A stretch of 6,374 nt of DNA from Opitutaceae bacterium (GTDB lineage Bacteria > Verrucomicrobiota > Verrucomicrobiia > Opitutales > Opitutaceae): positions 1-6,374 of the forward strand of contig SXZN01000146.1 of the NCBI GenBank assembly GCA_005787865.1. The letters are read 5' to 3'. Each line of letters opens with the position of its first letter. The stretch's first letter is position 1. Below the pieces are notes generated by a model that saw nothing but the letters and a program-made list of their open reading frames with translations, was not told the DNA's origin and ran no database searches. The translations under genes and the position numbers were made by a program. This document shows, piece by piece, positions 1 through 6,374 of this stretch.

Positions 1-1188
1 CGCAAGACGGGCGAACGCATGAAGCTCGCCAACACGCAGGAGCATTGGTCGATGGAAGGTCGCGACATCGTGCGCGAAGCCAATTATCAAGGCGCGGACA
101 GCTACACGCAAAATCCGGGCTACGTGAATGGCATCGGTATGGAGTCGCATACTCCGGCCGTTCTCGGAGCGGACAAGGGCAAGTCCCCTGCGTTTATTGC
201 GACGACGACCCCGCGCGGAAATTCTCTCTACGAATCCCCTAATCTTGATGGAACGCATCAATGGGGTATGTCGATCGACCTCAATACCTGCATCGGTTGC
301 AACGCCTGTATCGTCGCCTGCCAAGCGGAGAATAATATTCCGATCGTCGGCAAGGATCAGGTCATGCGCGGTCGTGAGATGCAGTGGATTCGTCTCGACC
401 GTTATTACTCTGACGGCAAAGCCGACGCGGAGGCCTTCGGGGCTGAAGGCAACAAGGTCCTCCCGGAGGATCCGCAAGTTTCCATGCAGCCGATGACCTG
501 TCAGCACTGCGAACTCGCGCCGTGCGAGACGGTGTGTCCGGTTAATGCGACCGTCCATGACGATGAAGGCATCAACGTGATGGCCTATAATCGCTGCATT
601 GGTACGCGGTACTGCGCCAACAATTGTCCGTACAAGGTGCGCCGGTTTAATTTCTTCGATTACAATAAGCGCGCGACGGATCAGCTTTATATGGGGCCAC
701 TCGGCACGCAGAGTGAAATGCCCGAATTGGTGAAGATGGTGAAAAATCCTGACGTCACGGTCCGTATGCGCGGCGTGATGGAGAAGTGCACCTAGTGCGT
801 CCAGCGTATCCAGCAGGCGAAGATCGCGCAGAAGCGCGCGGCCGGAGCGAGTGGCGACATTGTGGTGCGGGATGGCGCGGTGAAGACCGCTTGCCAACAG
901 GTTTGCCCGGTCGAGGCCATTATTTTTGGCGATATTAAAGATGAAAACAGCGCGGTCTCGCGCGCCAAGGCGCAGGACCGTGATTATGCGGTGCTCGGTT
1001 ATCTCAACATTCGTCCGCGCACCACTTACCTGGGTAAATTGCGTAACCCCAATCCGGCGATGCCGGACTACGTGGCACTGCCCTTGAGTCGCGTGGAATA
1101 CAATCAGAAGAACGGCCATGCCGCTTCGGCTGACAGCCATGGTCACGAGGCCGCGCCCCATGCTGCCGGCCACGGAGGGCATAACTGA
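1..1188 (+). CDS. actB: ActB, C-terminal Fe-S part of the ACIII iron-sulfur subunit; 5'-partial, interrupted by in-frame TAG
   Basis: The frame is open from the left edge, so the true start is upstream and the ATG at 19 is internal. Four ferredoxin-like cysteine motifs follow in order: CIGCNACIVAC (Cys codons 289-321); CQHC-x4-C-x3-CP (499-537); CIGTRYCANNCP (595-627), where Thr stands in the second-Cys position as in ActB's presumed [3Fe-4S] site; and CT-stop-C (787-798) paired with CQQVCP (892-906). In the family this periplasm-facing subunit carries electrons from the quinol site in ActC towards the c-type haems. A TAG at 793-795 falls inside the last motif. The 130 sense codons after it stay in frame, keep both remaining cysteines and end in a His-rich tail at a TGA (1186-1188). 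Read literally, the gene gives a truncated piece ending at 795 and an untranslated remainder. A separate gene starting at GTG 862 is unlikely because it would lack half of a cluster motif. The family call is very secure; the functional state is not. Confidence 0.93.
793..795 (+). other. In-frame amber (TAG) codon inside the last Fe-S motif of actB
   Basis: The codons around it read GAG AAG TGC ACC TAG TGC GTC CAG CGT. In related ActB proteins, as I remember them, this stretch reads KCTYCVQR, so TAG stands where Tyr is expected, one base (C to G) from TAC. Coding continues cleanly for about 390 nt in the same frame. Possible causes are a base-call or assembly error, a recent nonsense mutation, or suppression by an amber-reading tRNA. 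Tyr is otherwise encoded by ordinary TAC and TAT codons throughout the window. Confidence 0.95.
1174..1179 (+). promoter_or_regulatory. Ribosome binding site of actC
   Basis: GGAGGG lies 8 nt before the ATG at 1188, inside the His-rich 3' end of actB. The actB stop and actC start share one base (TGATG), an arrangement suited to translational coupling. This strong site supports the 1188 start. Confidence 0.7.
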
Positions 1189-2624
1189 TGAGCGCTCATT
1201 CCACTGATCAAGCCGCGCAACCGGCGATTCTCGCGGAGGTTAAACCCGCCATTATTCCGCGGGCGGTGCTCGTGGAGCAGAATCGTGATTTCCATTGGAT
1301 CACCGAAAAAGTCTGCGGCATCGTAGAAGGCACGACGCCCACGTGGTGGTGGTGGTGCTTCGGCCTCGCCGCCGTCGTCGCGTCTTTCACGGTTTCCGGA
1401 CTCGTCTACCTCGTCTCCACGGGGGTGGGCGTGTGGGGCCATGCTAATCCCGTCAACTGGGCGTGGGACATCGTCAACTTCGTGTTCTGGATCGGTATCG
1501 GTCACGCGGGCACACTCATTTCGGCGATCTTGTGTTTGTTGCGCCAAAAATGGCGGACCTCGATTAATCGGGCGGCGGAAGCCATGACGATTTTCGCGGT
1601 CGTTTGCGCGGCAATCTTCCCCGTCTTCCACGTCGGTCGTATTTGGTTCGCGGTGATGCCGGGCTGGTTGTTCCCCTTCCCGAATTCGAATGGGATTTGG
1701 CAGAATTTTCGTTCGCCGTTGGAGTGGGACGTGTTCGCGGTTTCCACTTACGGCACGGTGTCCGTGCTCTTTTGGTATGTCGGTTTGATTCCTGACTTAG
1801 GCACGATGCGCGATCGCTTTACGGCCACGGGCAATATGCTCAAGGCGCGCATCTACGGTTTCTTCGCCATGGGTTGGCGCGGATCGAATCGGCATTGGAG
1901 CAATTACGAGATGGCGTACCTGATTCTCGCCGGCATCGCGACTCCGCTCGTGCTCTCGGTGCATACGATCGTGTCGTTCGACTTCGCCGTTTCCCTGATT
2001 CCGGGCTGGCACACGACTATCTTCCCGCCGTACTTCGTGGCGGGCGCGATCTTCTCTGGTTTCGGCATGGTCATGACGCTCATGTTGCCCTTGCGCGCGG
2101 TTTACCGGCTCGAGGATCTGATCACGCAGTACCACATCGATTGCATGTGTAAGATCACTTTGGCGACCGGCACGATGGTCGGTTACGCCTACTCGATGGA
2201 GTTCTTTATCGCTTGGTACAGCTCCAACCCATACGAGGGGTTTGCCTTCATCAATCGCGCCTTTGGTCACTATGCTTGGGCGTATTGGATCATGATCGGG
2301 TGTAACGTGATTACCCCGCAATTCTTCTGGTTCAAATCGGTCCGTGAGAACACGACGCTCGTCTGGATCCTGTCAATTTTCGTCAACGTCGGCATGTGGT
2401 TCGAGCGTTTCGTGATTATCGTAACCTCGCTCGCTCGCGATTTCTTGCCGTCGAGCTGGGGTTATTATTCTCCCTCGATCGTGGAAATTTTCACCTTCTT
2501 CGGGACCTTTGGCGTCTTCTCTTGCTTGTTCCTGTTGTTCATTCGCTTCGTCCCCATCATGCCGATGTCGGAAGTGAAAGCGGTCATCCCGGCGGCTGAT
2601 CCGCATGCGGGGCATCATCATTAA
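1188..2624 (+). CDS. actC: ActC, NrfD/PsrC-like quinol-oxidising membrane subunit of ACIII
   Basis: This 478-residue polytopic membrane protein has the length and hydrophobic pattern of the ACIII NrfD-like subunit, roughly ten transmembrane helices after a soluble N-terminus of about 50 residues. In the family this subunit holds the quinol-oxidation site next to the ActB clusters and is proposed to take part in proton movement. Visible candidate site residues are His106 in GIGHAG, His148 in FPVFHVGRIW, Asp181 in LEWDVFAVS, and His259 and Asp265 in SVHTIVSFD. The segment PGWHTTIFPPYFVAGAIFSG (273-292) is a strong family signature. The start is set by GGAGGG 8 nt upstream and by the TGATG overlap with actB. 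The C-terminus ends in DPHAGHHH, a second His-rich tail after that of ActB. It stops at TAA, 12 nt before actD. The four consecutive Trp residues at 53-56 are an extended form of an aromatic patch before helix 1. Confidence 0.96.
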   Translation: MSAHSTDQAAQPAILAEVKPAIIPRAVLVEQNRDFHWITEKVCGIVEGTTPTWWWWCFGLAAVVASFTVSGLVYLVSTGVGVWGHANPVNWAWDIVNFVFWIGIGHAGTLISAILCLLRQKWRTSINRAAEAMTIFAVVCAAIFPVFHVGRIWFAVMPGWLFPFPNSNGIWQNFRSPLEWDVFAVSTYGTVSVLFWYVGLIPDLGTMRDRFTATGNMLKARIYGFFAMGWRGSNRHWSNYEMAYLILAGIATPLVLSVHTIVSFDFAVSLIPGWHTTIFPPYFVAGAIFSGFGMVMTLMLPLRAVYRLEDLITQYHIDCMCKITLATGTMVGYAYSMEFFIAWYSSNPYEGFAFINRAFGHYAWAYWIMIGCNVITPQFFWFKSVRENTTLVWILSIFVNVGMWFERFVIIVTSLARDFLPSSWGYYSPSIVEIFTFFGTFGVFSCLFLLFIRFVPIMPMSEVKAVIPAADPHAGHHH

Positions 2625-2636
2625 ACCGCTGCGACC

Positions 2637-3167
2637 ATGAAAAAAAATTACGGAATCGTCGCCGCTTTCGACACCACCCCCGCTTTATACCAAGCCTGCC
2701 TGCAGGTGCGGGACGCGGGTTATACGCAGTGGGATTCGCTCACGCCTTTCCCAGTGCACGGCTTAGATGCCGCCATGGGCATGCGGCGATCGCAGGTGCC
2801 GCGTTTTTCGCTCACGGGCGGGCTGATTGGTTTTTGTACCGGCATGTCCTTCATCTGGTGGGCCAACGCGTACGAATATCCGCTGATCGTCGGTGGTAAG
2901 CCCTATTTCAGCCCGATGTTCGCCTTTCCGATCTCGTATGAATTGACGATTCTCTTCACCGCCTTCGCGACGATCGCCGGCATGTTTTTGCTCAATCGGC
3001 TGCCGATGCATTATCATCCGCTGCTGAAAGCGCCCCAATTTGTCCGCGCCAGTGACGACCGTTTCTACATCGTGATTGAGGCGAGCGATCCAAAATTTAA
3101 CCCGGCCCAGACCCGCGCCCTGCTCGAGCAGGCGGGGGGTAAGGATATTGCCGAAATCGAAGAGTAA
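2637..3167 (+). CDS. actD: ActD, DUF3341-type membrane subunit of ACIII
   Basis: The 176-residue product matches ActD in length, position and layout. It has an N-terminal soluble domain of about 55 residues opening with YGIVAAFDTTPAL, then two transmembrane helices at about 58-78 and 100-121, and a C-terminal soluble part. Family-like stretches include DSLTPFPVHGLD (33-44), the loop after helix 1, and LPMHYHPLLKAP after helix 2. ActD has no cofactor; in solved ACIII structures it packs against the NrfD-like subunits, and its exact role is not established. The ATG at 2637 lies 12 nt after actC and has no clear Shine-Dalgarno sequence, so translation may depend on coupling to actC. Eight adenines directly follow the ATG's TG (2640-2647), giving the start Met-Lys-Lys-Asn. 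It ends in TAA, 1 nt before the actE start. Confidence 0.94.
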   Translation: MKKNYGIVAAFDTTPALYQACLQVRDAGYTQWDSLTPFPVHGLDAAMGMRRSQVPRFSLTGGLIGFCTGMSFIWWANAYEYPLIVGGKPYFSPMFAFPISYELTILFTAFATIAGMFLLNRLPMHYHPLLKAPQFVRASDDRFYIVIEASDPKFNPAQTRALLEQAGGKDIAEIEE

Positions 3168-3168
3168 G

Positions 3169-3801
3169 ATGCGCTACGCCTATTACACCTTAGCTTTTGT
3201 GGTCGTGCTCCTGATTTCGGTCATGGGCTTCCGCGGACTCCGCTCCGAGCGGCCGCCGATCGAAGTTTTCCCCGACATGGATCGTCAGGCGAAATATAAG
3301 CCCCAAGCCACGTCCAAGTTTTTCGCCGACGGTCGCGCGGATCGGCCCCTGCCCGCCGGCACGGTGCCCCGCGGTCGCACAGTTAATGCGGATCCCGCTT
3401 TCTTGCGCGCGGATGATTTTCGCTATGCCGGTAAAAATGCTGACGGTACTTTTGCCCGCGGCTTTCCGGTGCCGGTCACGGATGATTTGATTCACCGCGG
3501 ACAGAATCGTTACATGATTTACTGCTATCCGTGTCATGGTGCTTTGGGCGATGGCAATGGCATCACGAGGTCCTATGGCATGGCGCTCACGCCGACGTAT
3601 CACGATGATCGTCTACGCGGCATGGCGGAAGGGGAGCTCTTTAACACGATCACCTACGGTAAGAATACGATGTACCCGTATGCGGATAAACTTTCACCCG
3701 ATGAGCGCTGGGCGGTCGTGGCTTATATGCGCGTACTCCAACGCGCCGGGCAGGCCACGATCAATGATGTGCCCGCCGAGCAACGCGGAGGATTAAAATA
3801 A
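3169..3801 (+). CDS. actE: ActE, membrane-anchored mono-haem cytochrome c of ACIII
   Basis: The chosen ATG at 3169 gives 210 residues beginning MRYAYYTLAF, 1 nt after the actD stop. A longer reading from 3076 would add 31 polar residues overlapping actD and bury the membrane segment. Residues 4-21 form a hydrophobic helix with no lipobox cysteine, so the protein is probably held by an uncleaved anchor or exported by a signal peptide. RPPIEVFPDMDRQ follows, a typical ActE stretch. The single haem c site is CYPCH (Cys119, Cys122, His123; codons 3523-3537) within a fold of cytochrome c type. Met168 in KNTMYPYADKLS is the likely sixth ligand, and the end has the usual WAVVAYMRVLQRA helix. In ACIII this subunit passes electrons onward to a soluble carrier or directly to an oxidase. 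It sits between actD and actF with a 1-nt gap on each side. Confidence 0.94.
   Translation: MRYAYYTLAFVVVLLISVMGFRGLRSERPPIEVFPDMDRQAKYKPQATSKFFADGRADRPLPAGTVPRGRTVNADPAFLRADDFRYAGKNADGTFARGFPVPVTDDLIHRGQNRYMIYCYPCHGALGDGNGITRSYGMALTPTYHDDRLRGMAEGELFNTITYGKNTMYPYADKLSPDERWAVVAYMRVLQRAGQATINDVPAEQRGGLK
3787..3792 (+). promoter_or_regulatory. Ribosome binding site of actF
   Basis: GGAGGA lies 10 nt before the ATG at 3803, within the last codons of actE. It is among the strongest Shine-Dalgarno matches in the window and confirms the actF start. Confidence 0.65.
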
Positions 3802-3802
3802 T

Positions 3803-5068
3803 ATGAGTGCCCCTACTGCACCCACCGCCTTGGCCAATAAGTTCCTCACCGCGGGTCTCGCGGGTCTCGCGGTTACCGCTTTAGCTTTCGGCTTTTCGGA
3901 GAATCAACAAGCGGTGGCGCTCGCTTATCTGGTGGGTATTTCCTATTGGATCGCGGTTTGTGTCGGCATGTTGTTATTGATCCTCATTCACCACATTGTG
4001 GATGCCGGCTGGTCGACGGTTATTCGCCGTCAATTTGAGCATGGGCTCTCGGCCTTTAGCTGGCTGTTTGCGCTCTTCTTGCCTCTGCTGATTTTAGCTT
4101 GGGTGAAACCCGGTTTGATTTGGCCCTGGATGGATCTCACCCACGTGTTGCCCGGCGGTCACGGCACGGTTGCCTCGGATATTCTTTATCAGAAAAAAGC
4201 CAGTTTCCTCAATGTGCGGATGTTCACGGGCATGACGCTTGGCTTCTTCGCCGTCTGGATATGGCTATCCGCGCGCTTGCGCAAGGCCTCCTTTTCGCAA
4301 GATGCCGATGGCGATGTGCAGTGGACTTTCATGAATCGGAAGACGGCCGCTTTTGGCATTCCGCTGACCGCGCTGGCGCTGAGCTTTGCGGCCATCTATT
4401 GGATGAAGAGTCTCGAGTACCACTGGTTCTCCACGATGTACGGGGTGTGGTTCTTCGCGAATTGCATCCGCGCAGGTTTGGCCTTCGGGGTGATGATCAC
4501 GTACTGGCTGTATATGCGGGGCGATTACAAAGGGATTTTTAACACGAATCAACTGCATTGTCTGGTCGCGCTCGCTTTTGCTTTCGTCGTGTTCTGGGCC
4601 TACATCACTTTTTCGCAGTATTTCCTGATCTGGAATGCCAACGTCCCGGAGGAAACCTTTTGGTATAACATTCGTGAACACGGCGACTGGGTGTGGGTCG
4701 GCATGCTGATCTTATTTGGGCATTTCTTTTTCCCCTTCATCTATTGGCTGTCTTATCGCCGCAAATCGACGCTCCGTGCGGCGTTGTTCATCAGCTGCTG
4801 GATAGCCGTCATTATTTTGGTCGATCTTTGCTACAACGTGCTGCCGGCCATGAAAGACGCGCACGATGACCCGCTGCCGTTCCTCTCGCTCCATTTGTTG
4901 TGGGTGCTGACCTCGGTCATCGGCGTCGGCGGAATTTGTGTGGCGGCTTATCTCCGGAGCTTCGGGACGGCGAAGATCATTCCCATTCGTGACCCCCGCA
5001 TTCGTGAGTCGCTCACGCACCACGAAGCGACGGCGCCAGAAACTTATCAGCTCGAGGCCCATTCATGA
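3803..5068 (+). CDS. actF: ActF, second NrfD-like membrane subunit of ACIII
   Basis: This 421-residue, roughly ten-helix protein is the ActF paralogue of ActC. Family marks include HHIVDAGWSTVIRRQFE (63-79) at the end of helix 2, FLNVRMFTGM in the middle, and the aromatic stretch around MKSLEYHWFSTMYGVWFFAN (codons 4405-4464). ActF lies on the other side of the complex from the ActB clusters and is generally thought to serve structure or proton translocation; a quinone site in it is not settled. The start is fixed by GGAGGA 10 nt upstream and lies 1 nt after the actE stop. The stop (TGA 5066-5068) overlaps the next ATG by 4 nt (ATGA), which suggests that the following small protein is made in proportion to ActF. 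Confidence 0.95.
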   Translation: MSAPTAPTALANKFLTAGLAGLAVTALAFGFSENQQAVALAYLVGISYWIAVCVGMLLLILIHHIVDAGWSTVIRRQFEHGLSAFSWLFALFLPLLILAWVKPGLIWPWMDLTHVLPGGHGTVASDILYQKKASFLNVRMFTGMTLGFFAVWIWLSARLRKASFSQDADGDVQWTFMNRKTAAFGIPLTALALSFAAIYWMKSLEYHWFSTMYGVWFFANCIRAGLAFGVMITYWLYMRGDYKGIFNTNQLHCLVALAFAFVVFWAYITFSQYFLIWNANVPEETFWYNIREHGDWVWVGMLILFGHFFFPFIYWLSYRRKSTLRAALFISCWIAVIILVDLCYNVLPAMKDAHDDPLPFLSLHLLWVLTSVIGVGGICVAAYLRSFGTAKIIPIRDPRIRESLTHHEATAPETYQLEAHS

Positions 5069-5373
5069 GCAATTCCTCCGCCTCTTTTTCTTTCCCCGCG
5101 CGGACCCCGTTGTTTACCACGGTGGTGGTGCTCGTCTGCTTTGCCGCTTTGGGCTGGCTGGCGATGAAATATTACGTCCCCCAGGCCTATAAAGTAGATA
5201 AAGTGGAAGGCGTGCGGACGCCCGCCGATCGGGCGGCATTGCTCGCGGAGCATCGCGCTAAAGAGCAAGCCGCCGAGAAAAGCTATGGCTGGGTCGAGCA
5301 GAAGACGGGCCACGTGCGCCTACCGATTGAGCGCGCCATTGAACTCACCGTGCGCGAGCACGCGAAGCCGTAA
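5065..5373 (+). CDS. Small single-helix membrane protein of unknown function in the ACIII operon
   Basis: The 102-residue product has a short polar N-terminus, one transmembrane helix at about 16-34, then a tail of about 65 charged residues expected on the outer face. The tail has a helical Ala/Arg/Glu-rich stretch (53-72) and then YGWVEQKTGHVRLPIERAIEL (74-94 region, key residues YGWV and LPIERAIEL). From memory, a similar YGWVD-x(n)-G-x-V-x-(I/L)PI-x-RA motif occurs in short proteins and tails near respiratory oxidase genes in several phyla; I cannot give it an established function. It has no cysteine or histidine pattern that would bind haem or copper. It starts inside actF (ATGA overlap) with GAGG 7 nt upstream, and ends 9 nt before the CcoN-like gene, so it probably serves ACIII or oxidase assembly or contact. 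That role is inference. Confidence 0.85.
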   Translation: MSNSSASFSFPARTPLFTTVVVLVCFAALGWLAMKYYVPQAYKVDKVEGVRTPADRAALLAEHRAKEQAAEKSYGWVEQKTGHVRLPIERAIELTVREHAKP

Positions 5374-5382
5374 TCTTTGCCG

Positions 5383-6374
5383 ATGAATTCCCCTGATCAA
5401 CCCGTCCGCCCGGAGCAAATGCAGGTCGATGCCTCAGCCAAATGGCCGGGCCTGGCCCTCTTTGGTTCAGCGCTAATTTGGCTGCTGCTGGGCGGCGCGT
5501 TGCAACTCATAGCCGCGATCCAACTGCATACCCCGACCTTCTTGGCGGACTGTGCTTGGTTTACTTACGGCCGCATCGCGCCCGCGGCTCAGAATGCGTT
5601 GATCTACGGTTGGGGGATCAATGCGGCCCTCGGGTTTGGGCTTTGGCTGATGGCGCGTTTGTCCGCGACGACCCTCCGCCATGGCGGTTGGTTGTTAGTG
5701 GCCATTCAATTTTGGAACACGGGGGTCACGCTGGGGGTGTTGGGCATTCTCGGTGGCTATTCCACTTCGTTTGAACTCTTGGAGATGCCGCGCTTCGTCA
5801 CACTCATCTTGCTAGTCTCTTATGCGATGATGGGTGTCTGGGCCGTCACGACCTTTAGCATCCGCAATACCGAAAATGTTTTCGCCTCCCAATGGTATCT
5901 CTTCGGCGCGGCGTTCTGGTTTCCTTGGTTGTATGCCATTGCCCAGCTGATGTTGCTGAAGGCTCCGGTGCGCGGCGTGCTGCAGCCCGTCGTCAATGCT
6001 TGGTATGTACACGGGCTCTACGGTCTCTGGTTTGTCCCCGTGGCGTTGGCCGCAGCTTATTATTTCCTGCCGAAAATTCTCGGGAAGCCGATCGCCAATT
6101 ATTATTTGGCGCCGCTCGCTTTCTGGTGGTTGGTGATCGGGACTGCGGTGGCGGGGGGCAGCCGACTGATCGGCGCGCCGGTGCCGGTGTGGATTCCGGC
6201 TTTGGGTACGGTCGCTAATTTCCTGTTGGTCGTCCCGGTGGTGATTATTGGTCTCAATCTTTTCGGCACGTTCTCGGGTCGTTACAGTGCGCTCGCGGGC
6301 AGCGTAACGCTGCGGTTTATTTTACTCAGTGCGCTCGCCTTCATTTTTGCCTCCGTGCTCAATCTGGCTTTTTC
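5383..6374 (+). CDS. CcoN-like (cbb3 oxidase subunit I-type) membrane protein lacking most metal ligands; 3'-partial
   Basis: The frame is open from ATG 5383 to the right edge, giving 330 residues of a protein usually about 475 long in the CcoN family. It has about nine transmembrane helices so far. It follows CcoN segment by segment: FTYGRIAPAAQNALIYGWG (60-78) for the family's SFGRLRP-L-H-TNAV region; LLEMP with SYAMMGVW and NWFFGAF-like QWYLFGAAF; AWYVHGLYGLW (206-216) for WWYGHNAVGFF; YYFLPKILGKPI; and AGGSRLIGAP (257-266) for AGPHHLHYTA. The helix-II low-spin-haem His is Ala69 and the CuB His pair is Ser260-Arg261; only His210 matches a ligand. It is therefore unlikely to reduce oxygen as a normal cbb3 core. 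The haem ligands of helix X lie beyond the window. ATG 5383 has no clear ribosome site; ATG 5419 has GGAG only 3 nt upstream, so the start may be 12 codons later. Confidence 0.88.
   Translation, partial: MNSPDQPVRPEQMQVDASAKWPGLALFGSALIWLLLGGALQLIAAIQLHTPTFLADCAWFTYGRIAPAAQNALIYGWGINAALGFGLWLMARLSATTLRHGGWLLVAIQFWNTGVTLGVLGILGGYSTSFELLEMPRFVTLILLVSYAMMGVWAVTTFSIRNTENVFASQWYLFGAAFWFPWLYAIAQLMLLKAPVRGVLQPVVNAWYVHGLYGLWFVPVALAAAYYFLPKILGKPIANYYLAPLAFWWLVIGTAVAGGSRLIGAPVPVWIPALGTVANFLLVVPVVIIGLNLFGTFSGRYSALAGSVTLRFILLSALAFIFASVLNLAF

Noticed and set aside
595..627. Missing second cysteine in the third ActB Fe-S motif (CIGTRYC)
   Set aside because: Thr at this position is usual for ActB as I recall and fits its [3Fe-4S] cluster, so it is not a defect.
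793..795. Pyrrolysine at the actB TAG
   Set aside because: The position is expected to be Tyr, pyrrolysine is known from methylamine methyltransferases and a few other proteins in limited lineages, and nothing nearby supports that machinery.
862..1188. Separate small gene starting at GTG 862 after the actB stop
   Set aside because: It is in the same frame as actB, begins in the middle of an Fe-S domain and carries only half of a cysteine motif. It is the rest of actB, not an independent gene.
1343..1356. Tandem TGG repeat giving four Trp residues in ActC
   Set aside because: It is short and lies in an aromatic membrane-interface region where the family already has several Trp. There is no sign of a repeat-driven switch.
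1797..2321. 174-codon open frame on the minus strand inside actC
   Set aside because: It is a mirror of the codon bias of actC; its product is polar, Arg/His-rich and resembles no family. The same applies to the minus-strand frames at 1143-1631, 3190-3603 and 4265-4681.
2640..2647. Run of eight A at the actD start as a possible slippage site
   Set aside because: It encodes an ordinary Lys-Lys-Asn start. No alternative frame or second signal supports programmed slippage or phase variation.
3076..3168. Upstream extension of actE by 31 codons
   Set aside because: The added residues are polar, overlap the end of actD, and would precede the membrane anchor. ATG 3169 fits the family and operon spacing.

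Overview
The window holds most of an Alternative Complex III (ACIII, act) operon, followed by the start of a haem-copper-oxidase-like gene. All genes lie on the + strand and are packed head to tail. ACIII is the quinol:cytochrome c/HiPIP oxidoreductase that replaces the bc1 complex in many bacteria. The gene order actB-C-D-E-F, the moderately high GC content and the general look of the proteins suggest Verrucomicrobiota, perhaps an Opitutaceae-like organism. That placement rests on remembered family resemblance and was not computed. No RNA gene, mobile element, CRISPR array or long intergenic gap is visible.

Layout: (1) 1-1188, the C-terminal iron-sulfur part of ActB, which enters from the left edge and is interrupted by an in-frame TAG at 793-795; (2) 1188-2624, ActC, an NrfD-like quinol-site membrane subunit; (3) 2637-3167, ActD, a DUF3341-type subunit with two membrane helices; (4) 3169-3801, ActE, a membrane-anchored mono-haem cytochrome c; (5) 3803-5068, ActF, the second NrfD-like subunit; (6) 5065-5373, a small single-helix membrane protein of unknown function; (7) 5383 to the right edge, a CcoN-like (cbb3 oxidase subunit I) protein, cut off at 330 residues. 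Gene junctions are 1-nt or 4-nt overlaps or gaps of 1 to 12 nt, so this is almost certainly one transcript. Its promoter and terminator lie outside the window.

How the parts work together: ActC and ActF sit in the membrane, with quinol oxidation expected at ActC. Electrons pass through the ActB clusters to c-type haems such as that of ActE and then to a terminal oxidase. An oxidase-like gene directly downstream fits that chain.

Two things stand out. First, the CcoN-like protein follows CcoN over its whole visible length but lacks three of the four metal-ligand histidines expected there: the helix-II low-spin-haem His is Ala69, and the adjacent CuB His pair is Ser260-Arg261. Only the His210 position is kept. 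It therefore looks like a non-catalytic pseudo-oxidase subunit tied to ACIII. Second, the actB TAG replaces the residue between the first two cysteines of the last Fe-S motif, where I expect Tyr (one base from TAC), while the rest of the frame is intact. This could be an error, a fresh nonsense mutation or readthrough. All six gene ends visible in the window use TAA or TGA, none TAG.
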